A DNA stretch of 64,000 nucleotides from Pseudo-nitzschia pungens (taxonomy: Eukaryota; Bacillariophyta; Bacillariophyceae; Bacillariales; Bacillariaceae): NCBI GenBank assembly GCA_037355855.1, contig CM074758.1, positions 9,025,001 to 9,089,000 of the forward strand, written 5' to 3'. The notes beneath the pieces are model-generated. The model was given only the letters and a program-made list of their open reading frames with translations. It was not told the DNA's origin and did not search any database. Shown in pieces: positions 10,467 through 22,335 of this stretch. The position numbers and the translations under genes were made by a program. Numbering within the stretch: position 1 is the stretch's first letter; each line of letters opens with the position of its first letter.

Positions 10467-11797
10467 TCATCCGAGACTTCTGGGGACGTGTCCCTGCAGA
10501 GCAACTCTCTTGGCAATCCATCGCAGATACAAAGCCTCCTCCTCGGTGGGCAGCGGTTGCGCGTCTCCCGACAGCTGCATCATTCGGGAATTTTGAAACA
10601 CCTCGGTTGCGAACCGAGTCGATGCGGGTGGCAGGCCGCCGAAAATCGTGGCGTACAGAACGCATGCCGCGAGGTAAGTTCCGTGGGGACTCGGATGGTA
10701 CAGGTCTTCCCCGAACAGTCGGTTCCAAACGGACAAATTTTCCTCCCAGACGACAAGAAACGCTGACGGGGTTCATTCATCAAAGACACACACACACACA
10801 CACACACACACAACAAGAGACACAATCTGGATGAGGAACGATTTTCAAACGAATGCAGTTTTCCGAAAGCTCGGCGGCGACCGACATTTCTTGCGTTTCA
10901 ACCGTGCGGCAAATCACAATACCATGGCACAAAGCAACCACGGCGCGTAAACGCAACACAATAAGTACAAGTAGTAGTCCAATCGCACAGAAATATTAAT
11001 TATTTCTCACCTGATCCCACGGGTGCTATTCTCGGTTTCAAATGCCCCGGCAATGCCTCCTCGAGGATTGCCGAATAGTACTCGTATCCTTCTCGGAGCC
11101 GCGTTGTGAACGTCGGGATGTCCACAAAACCCGTCATGTCGATGTCCTCTCTCCAGTAGGCCCAGGTTTGATAAAGGATGGGAATCGAGTTGGACGAATT
11201 CAGCATCGGAACATATATGTTCCGCAGCGTCGACGCGCTTTCCATTCGGTTGTAGTATACGGCGGGATGCATGGATTGATCGTTGATGACGACGTAGTCC
11301 CAGCGCGACGCCGAATCTTCGTTGCTGCATTGGTCGTTCTCCGGGGATCGCGTCGCGGTGGCGTATTCCAGGTAATCGGGATCCTCAAAACACGGATTCA
11401 GACCATCGTTGGTATAGTAGTCCTCGAAGTTGTCACCGGCAATCCCTTCATCGTAGCCCAAGAGCAACTGTGGGACGCTGCAGGCTCCAAAGTCGGGAAA
11501 TCCGTCGTTGTCGCTGCGATCGGAATCATCATCCGCCCAAAAGAAGTACATTCCGTTGCCCGTTTCCAGCAGCTGGGTGACAGTGAGCCTTCCGTGCAAA
11601 CACGAATCCTGCTTTGCGATTTGGCCCTCGCTCATGGTTTCCAAAACCCGGGGCAGGTCGTTCACGAACGTCAGGGAGTTGCCAACAAAGGCGACCGAAA
11701 TTGCCGTTTTGCTGTTTTGTCCGGTCAAGAGCAGGGAGGAAAGAGCGAGTGCTACGACACCTCCCAGAATTTTCGATGAGTAAGCCAAGAGGGGCAT
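10467..11797 (-). CDS. SGNH/GDSL-type hydrolase, secreted or membrane-anchored
   Basis: Two exons on the minus strand: 11797-11011 and 10762-10467, joined across a 248-bp GT-AG intron (10763-11010). Together they give 360 residues. Residues 1-30 are a signal peptide or anchor. Block I is VAFVGNSLTFVNDLP, with the nucleophile Ser in GNSL. WDYVVINDQS is a later family block. The splice joins IAPVGS to AFLVVWEENL, and exon 2 supplies DLYHPSPHGTYLAA with the Asp and His of the catalytic triad. The split of nucleophile and Asp/His blocks across the intron explains why neither reading frame alone looks complete. These proteins are esterase/lipase-like hydrolases; the substrate is unknown. It resembles the DUF4886-like group, as far as I can judge by motif. 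Confidence 0.78.
10785..10812. repeat. CA dinucleotide microsatellite inside SGNH hydrolase intron
   Basis: About 14 CA repeats lie within the single intron of the SGNH hydrolase gene, close to its 3' splice site on the minus strand. Confidence 0.8.
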
Positions 11798-12879
11798 TGT
11801 TCAACCTTGCGATTGTGCGTATGCGTGTGTTTCGTGGGTTTTGGCAATGGCGGCATTCCACCACGGGGATACGAAGTCAGGGTTTAGGTCGAAACAGAAA
11901 CCGGACAGATTGTCGAGCGAAGATTAGGAGACACTACCGTATCGTGCTGTATTGGACGAGTTCTTGAGTTCACCTCTCGATCATTTTTCGTATTGACAGA
12001 ATGCTACACCTAGTTGGGTGGTTTCTTCGGATAAGGAGAAGCTGGTCTCTAAGTTCATGCTTCTTACTCTCACTCTCGTTCAATCCAAAGCAAAATAGGT
12101 ACGCGTATTGACTGTATCTTTCGAACTCCTCGGCAAATTCCGCATTCCATCAAATGCACAAGGAACGACCATGTTTGTATCTATTCGTCCGTTGCGCATA
12201 CAAGACACAAGACAAAAGATAGGAAGTTATGGAAATCTCTCACGTGCACCGTACCGCACTCCAGTCCTTACTCCTAATTATTTTTCCTACCTCGGCACTG
12301 CAAACTATTATCAAGCATGCAAGTGCGCGAGGCGAGCCACCACTGCCAACAAAAACTCAAGTTTGGTGACAGACTTGGAGACGAGAGCAATAGGCAGCAC
12401 TCTACCGGTTCGACAACATCTTTCTCCCGCACTGCTGGAAATGAATGTCGACTCATACGCATACACTTTTCTAGCAGAAGAAACGACGAGTCGAGTCGAG
12501 CAACGATGATCGAGATTGAATTGCATAGTGGGCTGGTTCATGTACACGTAGGAAGTATTCCATGCGCATACAGTAATGGAAAACAGTAGACCGAACGTTG
12601 CCAACAATGAACAAGGATTTACTACTCTCTTATTATTTTTCCCTCATTTTCAGCACCCAAAAGGAAACATCTGGTAATGTTCCTCACCAATCTAACCACA
12701 ATAGAAAGCCAAGTTCAGTCGCAACCCGCTCGGTCCGCACTGCCACAACTGAAGCACACGACCACGCGGTTGATCCATAGAAACACCTCTAGAACTGAGC
12801 ATCACCTTGCGATAATCTTACTGCACTCTCAGTTTGTAAGTGTTTCTTCCGACCTTTATGCACATGCACACAACAACAT
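11798..12879. other. Intergenic region
   Basis: No convincing gene. Several frames of 60-130 codons exist on both strands, but their composition and lack of motifs suggest chance. It holds the upstream region of the SGNH hydrolase and of the tRNA. Confidence 0.55.
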
Positions 12880-12965
12880 CTCGCGATAGCTCAGTTGGTA
12901 GAGCGGTGGACTGTAGTTGTTATCAGAGAATCCATCGGTCGCTGGTTCGATTCCGGCTCGCGAGA
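12880..12965 (+). tRNA. tRNA-Tyr (GTA) with 13-nt intron
   Basis: Acceptor stem CTCGCGA (12880-12886) pairs with TCGCGAG (12958-12964), with discriminator A at 12965. The D arm GCTCAGTTGGTAGAGC follows positions 8-9 TA. The anticodon stem GTGGA (12906-12910) pairs with TCCAT (12931-12935, one G-T pair). The loop reads CTGTAG, giving anticodon GTA at 12913-12915. The intron is 12917-12929, at the canonical 37/38 position. The T arm is GCTGG/TTCGATT/CCGGC. Mature length is 73 nt before CCA. An intron in tRNA-Tyr is the rule in eukaryotes. CCA is not encoded. Confidence 0.93.
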
Positions 12966-13547
12966 TCTTTACTTTTTGTTCGTGGAACATTCAACTCCCA
13001 AAGCTTTTGAATGTCTGAGTAATGAGGAACGTGTTGACTCCAAAGATAGTCGCAGTGAAGTATTGCTAACTGTGCATTATCATCGTCTTTCGCACTCTAC
13101 AGAAGACATGCGGACGCAACTGTAAGGGCGAGGCGTGCCGAATGACATGGTTGGGCTCCGATCGAGATACCGGTACTCAATAGAAGCTGCGCATAATGAA
13201 ACTTACAAACTAATGAAACGATGCAAAGGAATGTAGTAATGATTTTGGGACATGAGCGATGACAGTTTCGCAGCACAGGAATACTGATCAATGCTCTTCC
13301 ATTTCGTTTCCAAACAATATTCATTCTGATTGGCTTCGAAGTGCATGCTATCATGCCACGCAATACACTACACGCAGTGTTCACCAATGATATGTTTCAA
13401 TTTGTTTCATCGTAATTTGCATACTCTTGGGCCACCGTGTAGGTGTCCCGATTTTGTTGTGAGATGGGATCGTTTGTACTGTAATGCTTGATGGATTGAC
13501 GGATTGATGAATTGATTGATTGGTATTTATGTAATAATATTAATTAT
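12966..13547. other. Intergenic region 3' of Get3 and tRNA-Tyr
   Basis: No gene seen. It ends with an AT-rich stretch (13500-13550) that should include the Get3 3' end on the minus strand. Confidence 0.55.
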
Positions 13548-14909
13548 TTATTCTTCCATGTCGATGGGGTTGGTCAAGAACTCGGAAAAGTCCTTCAGCT
13601 TTTCGGATCCTCGGACCTCATAATCCAGGAGCGGCATGAGTGTCACGTTGAAGTCGTCCCCGTATAAGTCAAAGCACTGTCCGATGTACTTGTCCTGCAT
13701 CTTCTTTCGGGCCAACATCTTGGCACAGATTTCCTTGGCCTCCGAGGGCAGACCGTCCTTGTTGCCGCTGTACCATTCGGCCAATTCCTCGGCATCCTTT
13801 TCGGGAAAGAGAACCTGGTTGACGACAATGTTGTGGGCGTCGATTCCGAATTTCGAGAGTTCTTGAACCAATCGTTCTGTTTCGTAGATGGAGAGGAATT
13901 CGGGAATGCAAACACAGACCTAAAAAATGTATTGCGGTTGAGTGGGTCGATGATGGGTGAGCGAGCGAGAGAGGACGAGGAGCAGCGAGATGTATGGGTC
14001 GCACGGGGTGACGACGAATTCCCGATTGTTACCATATCCAATGGCAAACGTCAAACCACATCAATCGTGAATTGTTGTCATGCCATTCTGACACGACACG
14101 ACACGACACGACACGACAGAACATACAAGAATGGGATACCAAAAAAAGCAACAGCATACTTACGAAAGTTGTCAGGGCGGGATCTTGGAAGGCGTCGTTG
14201 ACCTTGTTGATGACGGCCCGGGTCTCTTCGAGTCGTCCAACAATGGCGTCCTGCGTCGCGCCGGGGTTTTGTCCTCCTCCCATCATGGCGGTGGCCTGCC
14301 CGATCAATCCTCCAAATCGGTCCTTGAGTTCCATGACCTTGCCCAGAGCCTTTTCGAGGATCGTGGGGAAGGACAACAATCGCAGGGTGTGACCGGTGGG
14401 TGCCGTATCGAAAACGACCACGTCGAAATCGAGGTTTTGCACCTGCTTCATCAATTCGGAAAAGGACATGGCCTCGTCGATTCCGGGGATGCTGTTGGTG
14501 AGCTCGGACATCATAGAGGAGAGGCCGCCATCCTTTTCGTCGTCGGCTCCCTGCTCGGCCATGGTTCGCTGCATTTCTTCCATGTCGTTGTTGGCATCGA
14601 TTTCCATGGCGCTGAGGTTGTCAAAGCCCTCGATGGGGGTGGGCTCGCGGCCGATCTTTTGGCAAAAGGCATCGCTCAGGTTGTGGGCGGGATCGGTGGA
14701 AACGATCAGGACCTGTTGCATCGGATCACATCGAGGTATCGGATTATTGTGTGTCAAGGTTGCGGTTCGGTTCGGTTCGGTTCGGCAACACGGGATGGGC
14801 AGCAAACAGAGATTGAATCGATCCGTCGATGAGTTGAGTCACGGTTTCTCGATTGATACAAGTGGACAAATCGAATCACAACTTCCCATTAAATAATACC
14901 ATTTCTAGC

Positions 14910-14940
<31 letters not shown>

Positions 14941-15163
14941 TCCAAAACCGACATTGGTATGAATGATATGTTTTGCATTGCCAAAACCAACTCACCTTCT
15001 TGCGGGTCTTGGCCAATTGAACACCGAGGCAGCAACTGGTTGTCGTCTTTCCGACACCTCCCTTTCCTCCGACAAAGACCCACTGAAGGCTCTTTTGATC
15101 GATGATGTTCTTGAGACTGGGCTCGGGAAGATCGGTGTCGTCGATATCAGCAATGTCGGCCAT
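13548..15163 (-). CDS. GET3: Get3/TRC40/ArsA-type ATPase (tail-anchored protein targeting)
   Basis: Three phase-0 exons on the minus strand: 15163-14996, 14712-14164 and 13919-13548 (362 residues). Introns are 14713-14995 and 13920-14163. The family delivers tail-anchored membrane proteins to the ER as an ATP-driven dimer. The P-loop [12 protein letters not shown] is in exon 1, switch [11 protein letters not shown] and the switch II region [13 protein letters not shown] in exon 2, and [16 protein letters not shown] plus VVNQVLFP in exon 3. The segment [20 protein letters not shown] belongs to the client-binding helical domain, which is Met-rich (ATAMMGGG). The zinc-binding CxxC pair of yeast and animal Get3 is not complete: the site reads [11 protein letters not shown] with one Cys. 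Start chosen at MADI (15163), which has a good context; an in-frame ATG at 15199 would add 12 residues. Confidence 0.93.
14095..14119. repeat. ACACG pentanucleotide repeat in Get3 intron 2
   Basis: Five-base units (ACACG) repeat several times inside intron 2. Intron 1 likewise carries TTCG tetranucleotide repeats (14911-14941) and GGTTC repeats near 14765-14785. Confidence 0.7.
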
Positions 15164-16051
15164 GTTGGAAACGCTTTGACTCGATTCGATTCGATTCAAT
15201 TCAATGCAATTGCAGTCTAGGGTAGACTTGTATGTGTTGTTCGGGACTCTCGAAGTCGAAATGCCTACCGTTACTAGTGAGCCTTACCTTCGATCGTTTT
15301 AGATGAAGTAAGAAACACCAAACACAGACGTGCCGGCATTGACTACCTATGTACTGAGTTTGTACGTGGACGCTGTCCTGGACGTCTGAATTCAAAATGA
15401 GGACGAGAGAAACGTAATTTTCGGAAACAGGAATTTGGGAGTCGGTGTACGGACAGACGGTATGTCGTGTCTGTTACACACAATAATTTATTTTTACGTC
15501 GTTCCCAATGTATAAACTCTACTGGTGTCATTGCGCGTCGTCGGAGTCGTCGACGACAAAAATACGAATGCTTGCCACACAACTTCGTGTTCCATCGTAT
15601 CCTTAGTACATAGTATGTATTACTAGTACGAACGTATTTTTCTCTTCCCATCAAACTGTCGAAAGAGAGAAACCAAATGAAGTAAGGTTACCAACTAATA
15701 ATGGAAGTAAGTTACTTGTACTCTAATGGATTCAAATTCATTTGAGCCAGTTGCGAGGTGAAACGATGCCGTGCACTCATCAGCAACATTCTTCGAAGCT
15801 CGAAAGAAGCGTCGACAACTACAGCGTAGGCGTAGATCAAGTAGTGGATCCTAAAATTACATTGCAGAAAGAGTTCAAAAGTAGTAGTGCGTCTGCTCTA
15901 GTAGATTGTATGAGTTAGTAGTAGTAGTTGTTGTTATGGATGAGAAATCAAGAATTCCACACGAGAACCTCTGGTAGTGTTGTCAATAACAATTCCCAAG
16001 CATCGTCGGACCAAACGCGGGAATGCAATCCGCGGCACGATGCCAAGCAAA
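15164..16051. other. Intergenic region upstream of Get3
   Basis: No gene seen; AT-rich, with TACTAG-type triplet runs near 15600-15640 and 15885-15935. It holds the Get3 promoter on the right of its start and the 3' end of the sorting nexin gene. Confidence 0.55.
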
Positions 16052-19000
16052 TTAGATCCTCGCGGGAGATGCATCGACATAACACGCGAGCGCATCTTTC
16101 CGCAGCGAATCTTGCAGGAGGCGCGACAGTGCCTCGATGAGTCCCCGCTCGGTCGACGCCGATCCCTCTTCTTCCTTCGACCACACCGTCATCATCGCGA
16201 TGGCCCGTTCGGTCGAGGTCTCGCGGGCCCTCGCCAGGCGCCGCATGGCCAGCGTGTGGAGCTCCTGTTTCAGCAGCTTGCTTTCCAGGTGGGCCTCCTT
16301 GGCTTCCTTGACGGTCGTGTGGGAGACCACCGGACCCAGGTTCTCCAGCTTGTCCTGGAGCTCCTTGGCGAGCGCCCGCATTTTCTTGCGGGTGGCGATG
16401 TTGATGGCCGACGTGATGTCCGTCTTTTTCTCAAAGGCCATCAGGGCCGAGGCCCGGGCCTGGCTAAAGTGTTTCTCGAGCTGGATTCCCACGCACTCCA
16501 TGTACACAAAGCTCTCGATGGCCTCCACGCGGTGGCTGTATTCCTTCAGGAGTTCGCCGAGGGACTCCAGCAACCACTCGGTGCCCGAGTCTCGGGTCTC
16601 GACGTAGGTGTCCAGGGCCTTCCCGCAACTCCCCCGGTCGTTGCGCTTCCAGCCCGCCGGGTCCGAAACCAGGATTCCCTCCTTCTCCAACAGCGAGGCC
16701 GGAAAGTCCTTGGCCTGGTCGCCCACCGGCACGTACATGCACGACAAGAGGTTCTCGAGCTCCGCCACAAAGTCCGACCGGACGTCCCGGATGTCGCCCA
16801 TGCTTCCCTGCAAGATGGACGCCCGGAGGACCTCCAGCCCCTCGGTGCACCGCTCGACGTTCTCCCGCAGGCCGATGGCGTGCTTGCGGACCATGCGGAG
16901 ATCCCTCGTGGTTTCCTCCACGCGGACGTTGGCATCCGTCACGCCGACGGCTTCCATGATGGACATGGCCAGCTTGGCGTCCCACCGTCCGATCCGGCTC
17001 CGGCAATCGCTCATCGCCTTGTCCCGGCGTTTCATCTTCTCCGACTCCTCCTGATCCGTTTCGATGGACAGCTCGACGCCCTTTTCGATCTCCTCGGATT
17101 GGTCCTCCCTGTCTCCCCGGACGAATTTTCGGGCGTTGCCGATGTTGACGATCTTGTGCACCAGCTGGAGTTCCGTCTCCTTGTCCTCCTTGGTCTCGAC
17201 GTGGTGTCGGTGCACCATTTTCGACAGCGTTTCCTTGGACGCGATGTTGACCTTTTGTTTCAGGTCAACGGCGGCGTCGTGGAGGGCCTTGCACTGCTCC
17301 TTTTCCTTCTCGAGATAGGCGTAGATCATTCGCGAGGTCCGCACCGGCGCCGTCTTGCACATTGTGGTCATGTAGTCCTTCAGCAAGGCCTCGTTCGCCA
17401 GCAGGAGGTTTTCCATGGTCTGGACCCGCTGCTTCTGCCGAAACCAGCGTTCCTCGCCGCTCAATCCCTCCAATCCGTCGAGGCTGCTTCCGTGCCGGTT
17501 GGTCGACGACGACGTGAGTTGTTTCTTGACGACCTTGAGACCCTGCTGGATCTTGTTCGCCAGGAGCCCGGGGGAATCCGCAGCGCCGCCCCCCGTCTCT
17601 CCCCGCTCCTTTTCCATCCGTTCCGCGATCGTCTTTTGCGCGGCCAGTTTCTGCAGCCCCCTGAGGTACGCCGCCACGGACGGCTCGACCGTGCTCAGGT
17701 CCGCGACGTAGGCGCTCAGCATGGCGTAGATCGACTCGATGGAGGGCGTGGCGCGTTCCAGCTTGTGTTTCGTCAGTATGCGCAGGCAGTCGTCGACGGT
17801 GGTCTTTTGGAGCCTCCGGTAGGGAATCTGCAGATCCCGGCGGGACTTGGAGTCGCCCACCCGCGCCGTCTCGATGTCCTTTTCGTAGGCAAAGAGATTC
17901 GAGATGCAGATGGCGAATCGCTTCCAGGCGACCCCCGCGTGTTTTTCCTGTTCCTTCACGAGCCGGAGTTTCTCCATGGCCTGCAGCGCCCGGGTCCGCC
18001 AGCTCCAGATCAGGTCCCGCTCCGCCCCCAGGAGGTCGGCGTGGGCGGTCCCGGCCGTGAGGTCCCCGCCGAGGGTCGCCGGTTCGACGAAGGAATCCGC
18101 CCGTCACGTTGAAGGTGTTGGCCGTGCCCAGCGACGGGGAGTGGCAGCTAGTGACGTCCTTCATGGGGGCCAGCGGGAGGACGACGCAGTTCGCGTAGCA
18201 AAGATCGGGAAAGAAACTCCACGCGCCGCTCCCGCCGCCGAAGAAAATGTTGTTGCTGTTGTTGTTGATGTTGCCGGCCTTCCCTTCGCGTCTGGATGCG
18301 GCGGCACCGTGGGCGTCCGCAACGGTGTCGTCCATCGAAGACGAGAGAAGGTCGGGTTCTCGTTCTCGCAGGAGCTGGGACCGATAGAAAAACGCCTCCA
18401 TGGACTCGGACGTCGCAATGTCGACCGTGGTGAGCGACAGGAGCAGCTCGCCCTGCCCGCGGATCCCGTTGAGGGCGTCGCTCAGCCAATTGGACAGGAG
18501 CTGCGGATCGACCTCGTGCTGGCAGCTCAATATGTCGGGCAGACCCAGATAGATCGACAGGCTCGGGAGCAGCAGGCCCCCGAAAAATTCGCTCTGCAGC
18601 GACTCCTCCAGCCAGTGGAAGTCTTCCAGCGACCGCAGGGTGAAGCAGGTGGCGAAATCCCGCAGCTTGTTGCCCTCCCGTCTCTGGATGCTCACCCGGT
18701 ACTTCCACTGGGACTCGTCGGGATCCCATTCCGCCCGCGAAATGTGCACGACGTACTGGACGCCCGAGGAATGAAGCGGTGTTATATTTTTTCAGAGAGA
18801 GAACAACAGGGTGAGATGCGAAAGACGCGATCGATCGATCGATGCGATCGATCGATCAAGGATTGACACACTCACACACAGCCAATCGATCGCTTTGACG
18901 TCTCGTTTCGTCTCGTCTCGTGGCTGGCGGCTGCGCTGCACTCACGGTTTGTTCGCTCATCAGTATGTGCTCCCTCCCGAAGGGTTTCGAGAGGATTTTC

Positions 19001-20136
19001 TTCACGTCGTGTTTCGGTGGGGAGGACCCGGGACGACTGCCCGTCTCCCGGGGGGAGGACGACGACGGCGCCGTCGGGGGCAGCCCCGAAAAACTCCCCG
19101 AGCGCTTGCCCGCGGTCCGGCCCTGGGAACGGCCGCTGTGGTTGCCGTTGCCGTTGTTGATGCTGCCGTTGTTGATGCCGCCGTTGCTCTCGATCGTCGT
19201 GGGCGACAGGGGGAGACCCGCCCGCGGCGACGCCTCGGACGGAGCGGTTGGATCCGATTTTTTCTTTCGCGAGCGCATAAAGGATCGGCTCCGGCTGTGG
19301 CCGCTGCTGTTGTTGAGCTGGATGTTGTTGTCGGCGTCGTTGTTGGCGTCGTTGTTGCTGTTGTCGGATGCGGATTTCGTAAACGACAGCGGCCTCGGAA
19401 GCACCCTGGGACTCCGGGTGCCGCTCCGGGATCGGCGTCGGTTTGGTTTTGGTTTTGATTGGAACAACGCACCACCACCACCGTCGTCGTCGTCTCTGCC
19501 GTCGGAAGATTCCCCGGACAATCGTCGCCTCGAGTCGGGGTTGGTGGACGCGATCGCGCTCTGCGTGTGCGGATTATTATTGGTATTGTTATTTGTATAT
19601 GCAAGAGAATGAGTGGGAGTAGGAGCATGAGCGTTCGAATTGGATTTCGCATTCGAATTCGCATTCGAATTCAAATTCGTATTGGCATTCAAATTCGCAT
19701 TCGCGTGCGACGTTCGACGATGGCCGGAATTGTTCGAGATCGCGGATTGCGGCTGCCGAAACCGAAACCGCTCTTCCTCCGTCCACGACGAATCTTTTTG
19801 GCTGTGTTCCCCCACTCCTCCTGCTCCTCCTCCCGTCGTGTCGATGGAGTATTCAAAGCTCTCGTCGGGATCGGTTCGCTTTCCTCCCTTTCCGAACAAC
19901 CGCTTCCAGGACGCCTTCTTTTGTCGGCTCGGTGTTCTCGGGGACGACGATCCCGGATTCGAAGCGATTGGATTCGAATTGGAATTGGAATTCGACTTCG
20001 AATCCGACTTTGAGTTTGGATAATTCGTGGCATCTCCCTCGTCGCGACTGGGTGGCATCTGATCGGACAGCATCGGGTCCTCCTGCGTGAGCAGGGGACG
20101 CTGCTGCCGATCGCGTTTCGGCCGCAGCTTCACCAT
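16052..20136 (-). CDS. PX-domain sorting nexin-like protein with long Asn/Ser-rich N-terminus
   Basis: Two exons on the minus strand: 20136-18946 and 18755-16052, with a 190-bp phase-0 intron that itself contains GATC repeats. One +1 break near 18090-18096 must be removed; the total is then 1297 residues. Exon 1 codes a basic start (MVKLRPKRDRQQRP), then a low-complexity Asn/Ser/Gly/Pro-rich region of about 390 residues. Exon 2 opens directly with a PX domain: YVVHISRAEWD, WKYRVSIQRREGNK, FTLRSLEDFHWLEESLQSEF and LLLPSLSIYLG fit the phosphoinositide-binding fold. The remaining 700 residues are almost all helical and charged, consistent with a BAR-like or coiled-coil dimerisation region. PX-BAR sorting nexins bind endosomal PI3P and shape membrane tubules. 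ATG at 20136 is the first Met that is not in the Asn/His-rich upstream sequence. Confidence 0.75.
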
Positions 20137-22335
20137 GGTGGTGTGTGTTGTTGGTTGGTGTGTGTTGTTGGTTGGGTTTGCGTGTGCGTGTGTGTTTGCG
20201 TGTGTGACACCGAACGCCGCAGTCTTGGAGAATTTTCTTTTCCCTCCTCCGGTATTCCTGGGTGTCTTCAAATAGCGGTCGCGGTCGCGGTGGCAGTCGC
20301 AAGTCTTTTTTCCCCCGGGGGATGATGATTCTATTGTTATCTGGTCCCTGGAGAGTTGGGTTGTCGAATTTCGAGTTCGAGCTCGTGTGCTTTGTCGGGC
20401 TTCTCTTGTTTCTTGTTCCCCGGGGTAGGTTTGATTGTTATTATTTATTTACTTCGAATTATTGATTTATTATTTGCAGTTGTTCGTATCATTTTTCTCA
20501 ACTATCCGATTCACAGTCGTGTAAAAACAGACGGATGAATTTTAGTCGGAGAAGTGGAAAATGGGTGGCAAGCAACATACCTTTTTCAACAGATATGAAG
20601 AGTAGTATTCTCTGTTCGTAACTGCCTCTACGTGTCGAAACTTTTACAGGTGCGTTATGAGTCTCACTATTTTGATGCACATAATGCATTCCATACCCTA
20701 CCTTCCGTAGCCACATACGTACTCACAAGTTCGATTGCGGGACGGGGGATGGCAAAATTTCAACGGAATCTTGCACTATCCCAAAGTGTGTAGTGGCCGA
20801 TGGGTTTGAAATTCTGCGTGTGATGGAACACCATAGGCGTCCGTTGCTGGCACCGTCCGCCAATGAGCGCAGTATTGCCCATTGAACAACAGTCCAACAC
20901 GAATATCTCGGAAACGTTACGTCCCGTTAAAACTTGTACACGTCCCCCTCCCGGTGGTGCCCCGTTCGATCTCAAAATAATGAATCGAATCCATTTTAAC
21001 TTTCTAAAGCGCCTTATTATTTTTTTTGGAACGACACGTCTTTTTTTTTTTTTTTACTCTGCTGCAGGGTGTTTTGAGAATACACGCAAGTGCGTACATG
21101 TACCGGTATTCAGAAATTAAGGTGTAATTAACCTCGCTCTAAAGTCTTACTTTTTCCGGTATGCAATGCCAGTTCTTTTCTTATATTCAGGATGATCAAG
21201 GAACCATTCTTTCCATTCTACTAGAAGAATGCGCATCATGCTGCTGACAATTGCTGCTGCTGACAATTGCTGCTGCTGTCAATAATAGACAATTGAGGAT
21301 CAGCACCAGCTATCAATTGCAATGAACCAGGATGTTGCTAGAGTAAAATCCATCGTGGCCTACAACAACGCAGGCATTGTGGTGTTGTTCCCTCCTGCTG
21401 CTGCGTGCATGCCTGCTACTACTACTAGTAGTTTTAGTAGTAGTTCTTACTTCCACCCACTAATGTACCAGCAGTCATACCTGGTACCAGCACTACTAGA
21501 AGTGCTAGCCAACTTTGTGGTGCAAGGGTTGCAAAGAAGAAACGTCGCCACTACTACTAGTAGTACTATGCTGAAGCGATCATTTCCATTGCAGCGCTAG
21601 TAACCTTCTTACTACATCTTTTGATTGATTTGTTGAAGATCTTCAGTCTCCCTATTTCTACTACTAGTACTACTGCTACTACTAATGATAGTACTAGAAG
21701 TAGTAACTTACTTCGTGGCGCGCAGGGACGGGCTGTTACTGTGAAGAAGAAAAACATGTGAAGTAAGCCCACAAGTAACCTTAACGTACCCATACTCGTA
21801 AGTTACTCGTACATACCCATCCGATGTTCTCCAGAATCCAGAACAACGAGAGATCATCAAGTTCGATCGTAAAATTCGGCTTGGATTTCGAGACTAAGAC
21901 TTAATAATTACTACGTACCTTACTGAGACTGAGAGATTTTGATTTGATGATGATTTTGATTGATTGAGATGATTCGATTATTCATTCGCATCGTGTGTGT
22001 CGTCGTTGGTTGAAGTGTCGGAGGACGAATTCGGAATTTCGAAAAGATTGAAAAATAATGGCATGGCTAAAATCACAAGTTGGCATGTTTGATTGATCGA
22101 GAAAACGAGCACAGAAACAAAGAAGCGATCCAACAAACACGAGACAAGCAGTCTTTTTCCTACAACGCAACCAACTCGTTCGTCAAACCTTTTCCTTCAT
22201 CTCCATCGGCTTCTTCCCAGAGACAGACTTGCTCCCGCTATTTTCACTCGAATTCTTTGACGGCGGGTCATCGATCCGATCCGATCCGATTCCGATTCGA
22301 TTCGATTCGAACCAACCAAAGTAAATCAATCAATC
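20137..22335. other. Long gene-free spacer with ACT/AGT repeats
   Basis: About 2.2 kb without a supported gene. It contains GTGTGTTGTTGGTTGGT repeats just upstream of the sorting nexin (20140-20200), a duplicated CTGCTGCTGACAATTG unit (21237-21275), a T-run near 21042-21054, ACTACTAGTAGT segments at 21418-21450, 21551-21567 and 21657-21710, and GATTC/GATCC tandem pentamers at 22271-22310 just before the sulfurase start. Confidence 0.55.
21237..21290. repeat. Tandem CTGCTGACAATTGCTG units
   Basis: Two to three imperfect copies of a ~19-base unit built from GCTGCTG and CAATTG, the latter a palindrome; a further CAATTG follows at 21290. Confidence 0.6.

Noticed and set aside
15977..18112. 711-codon plus-strand open frame
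   Set aside because: It is the antisense shadow of the sorting nexin gene; the opposite strand holds a PX domain and coiled coil.
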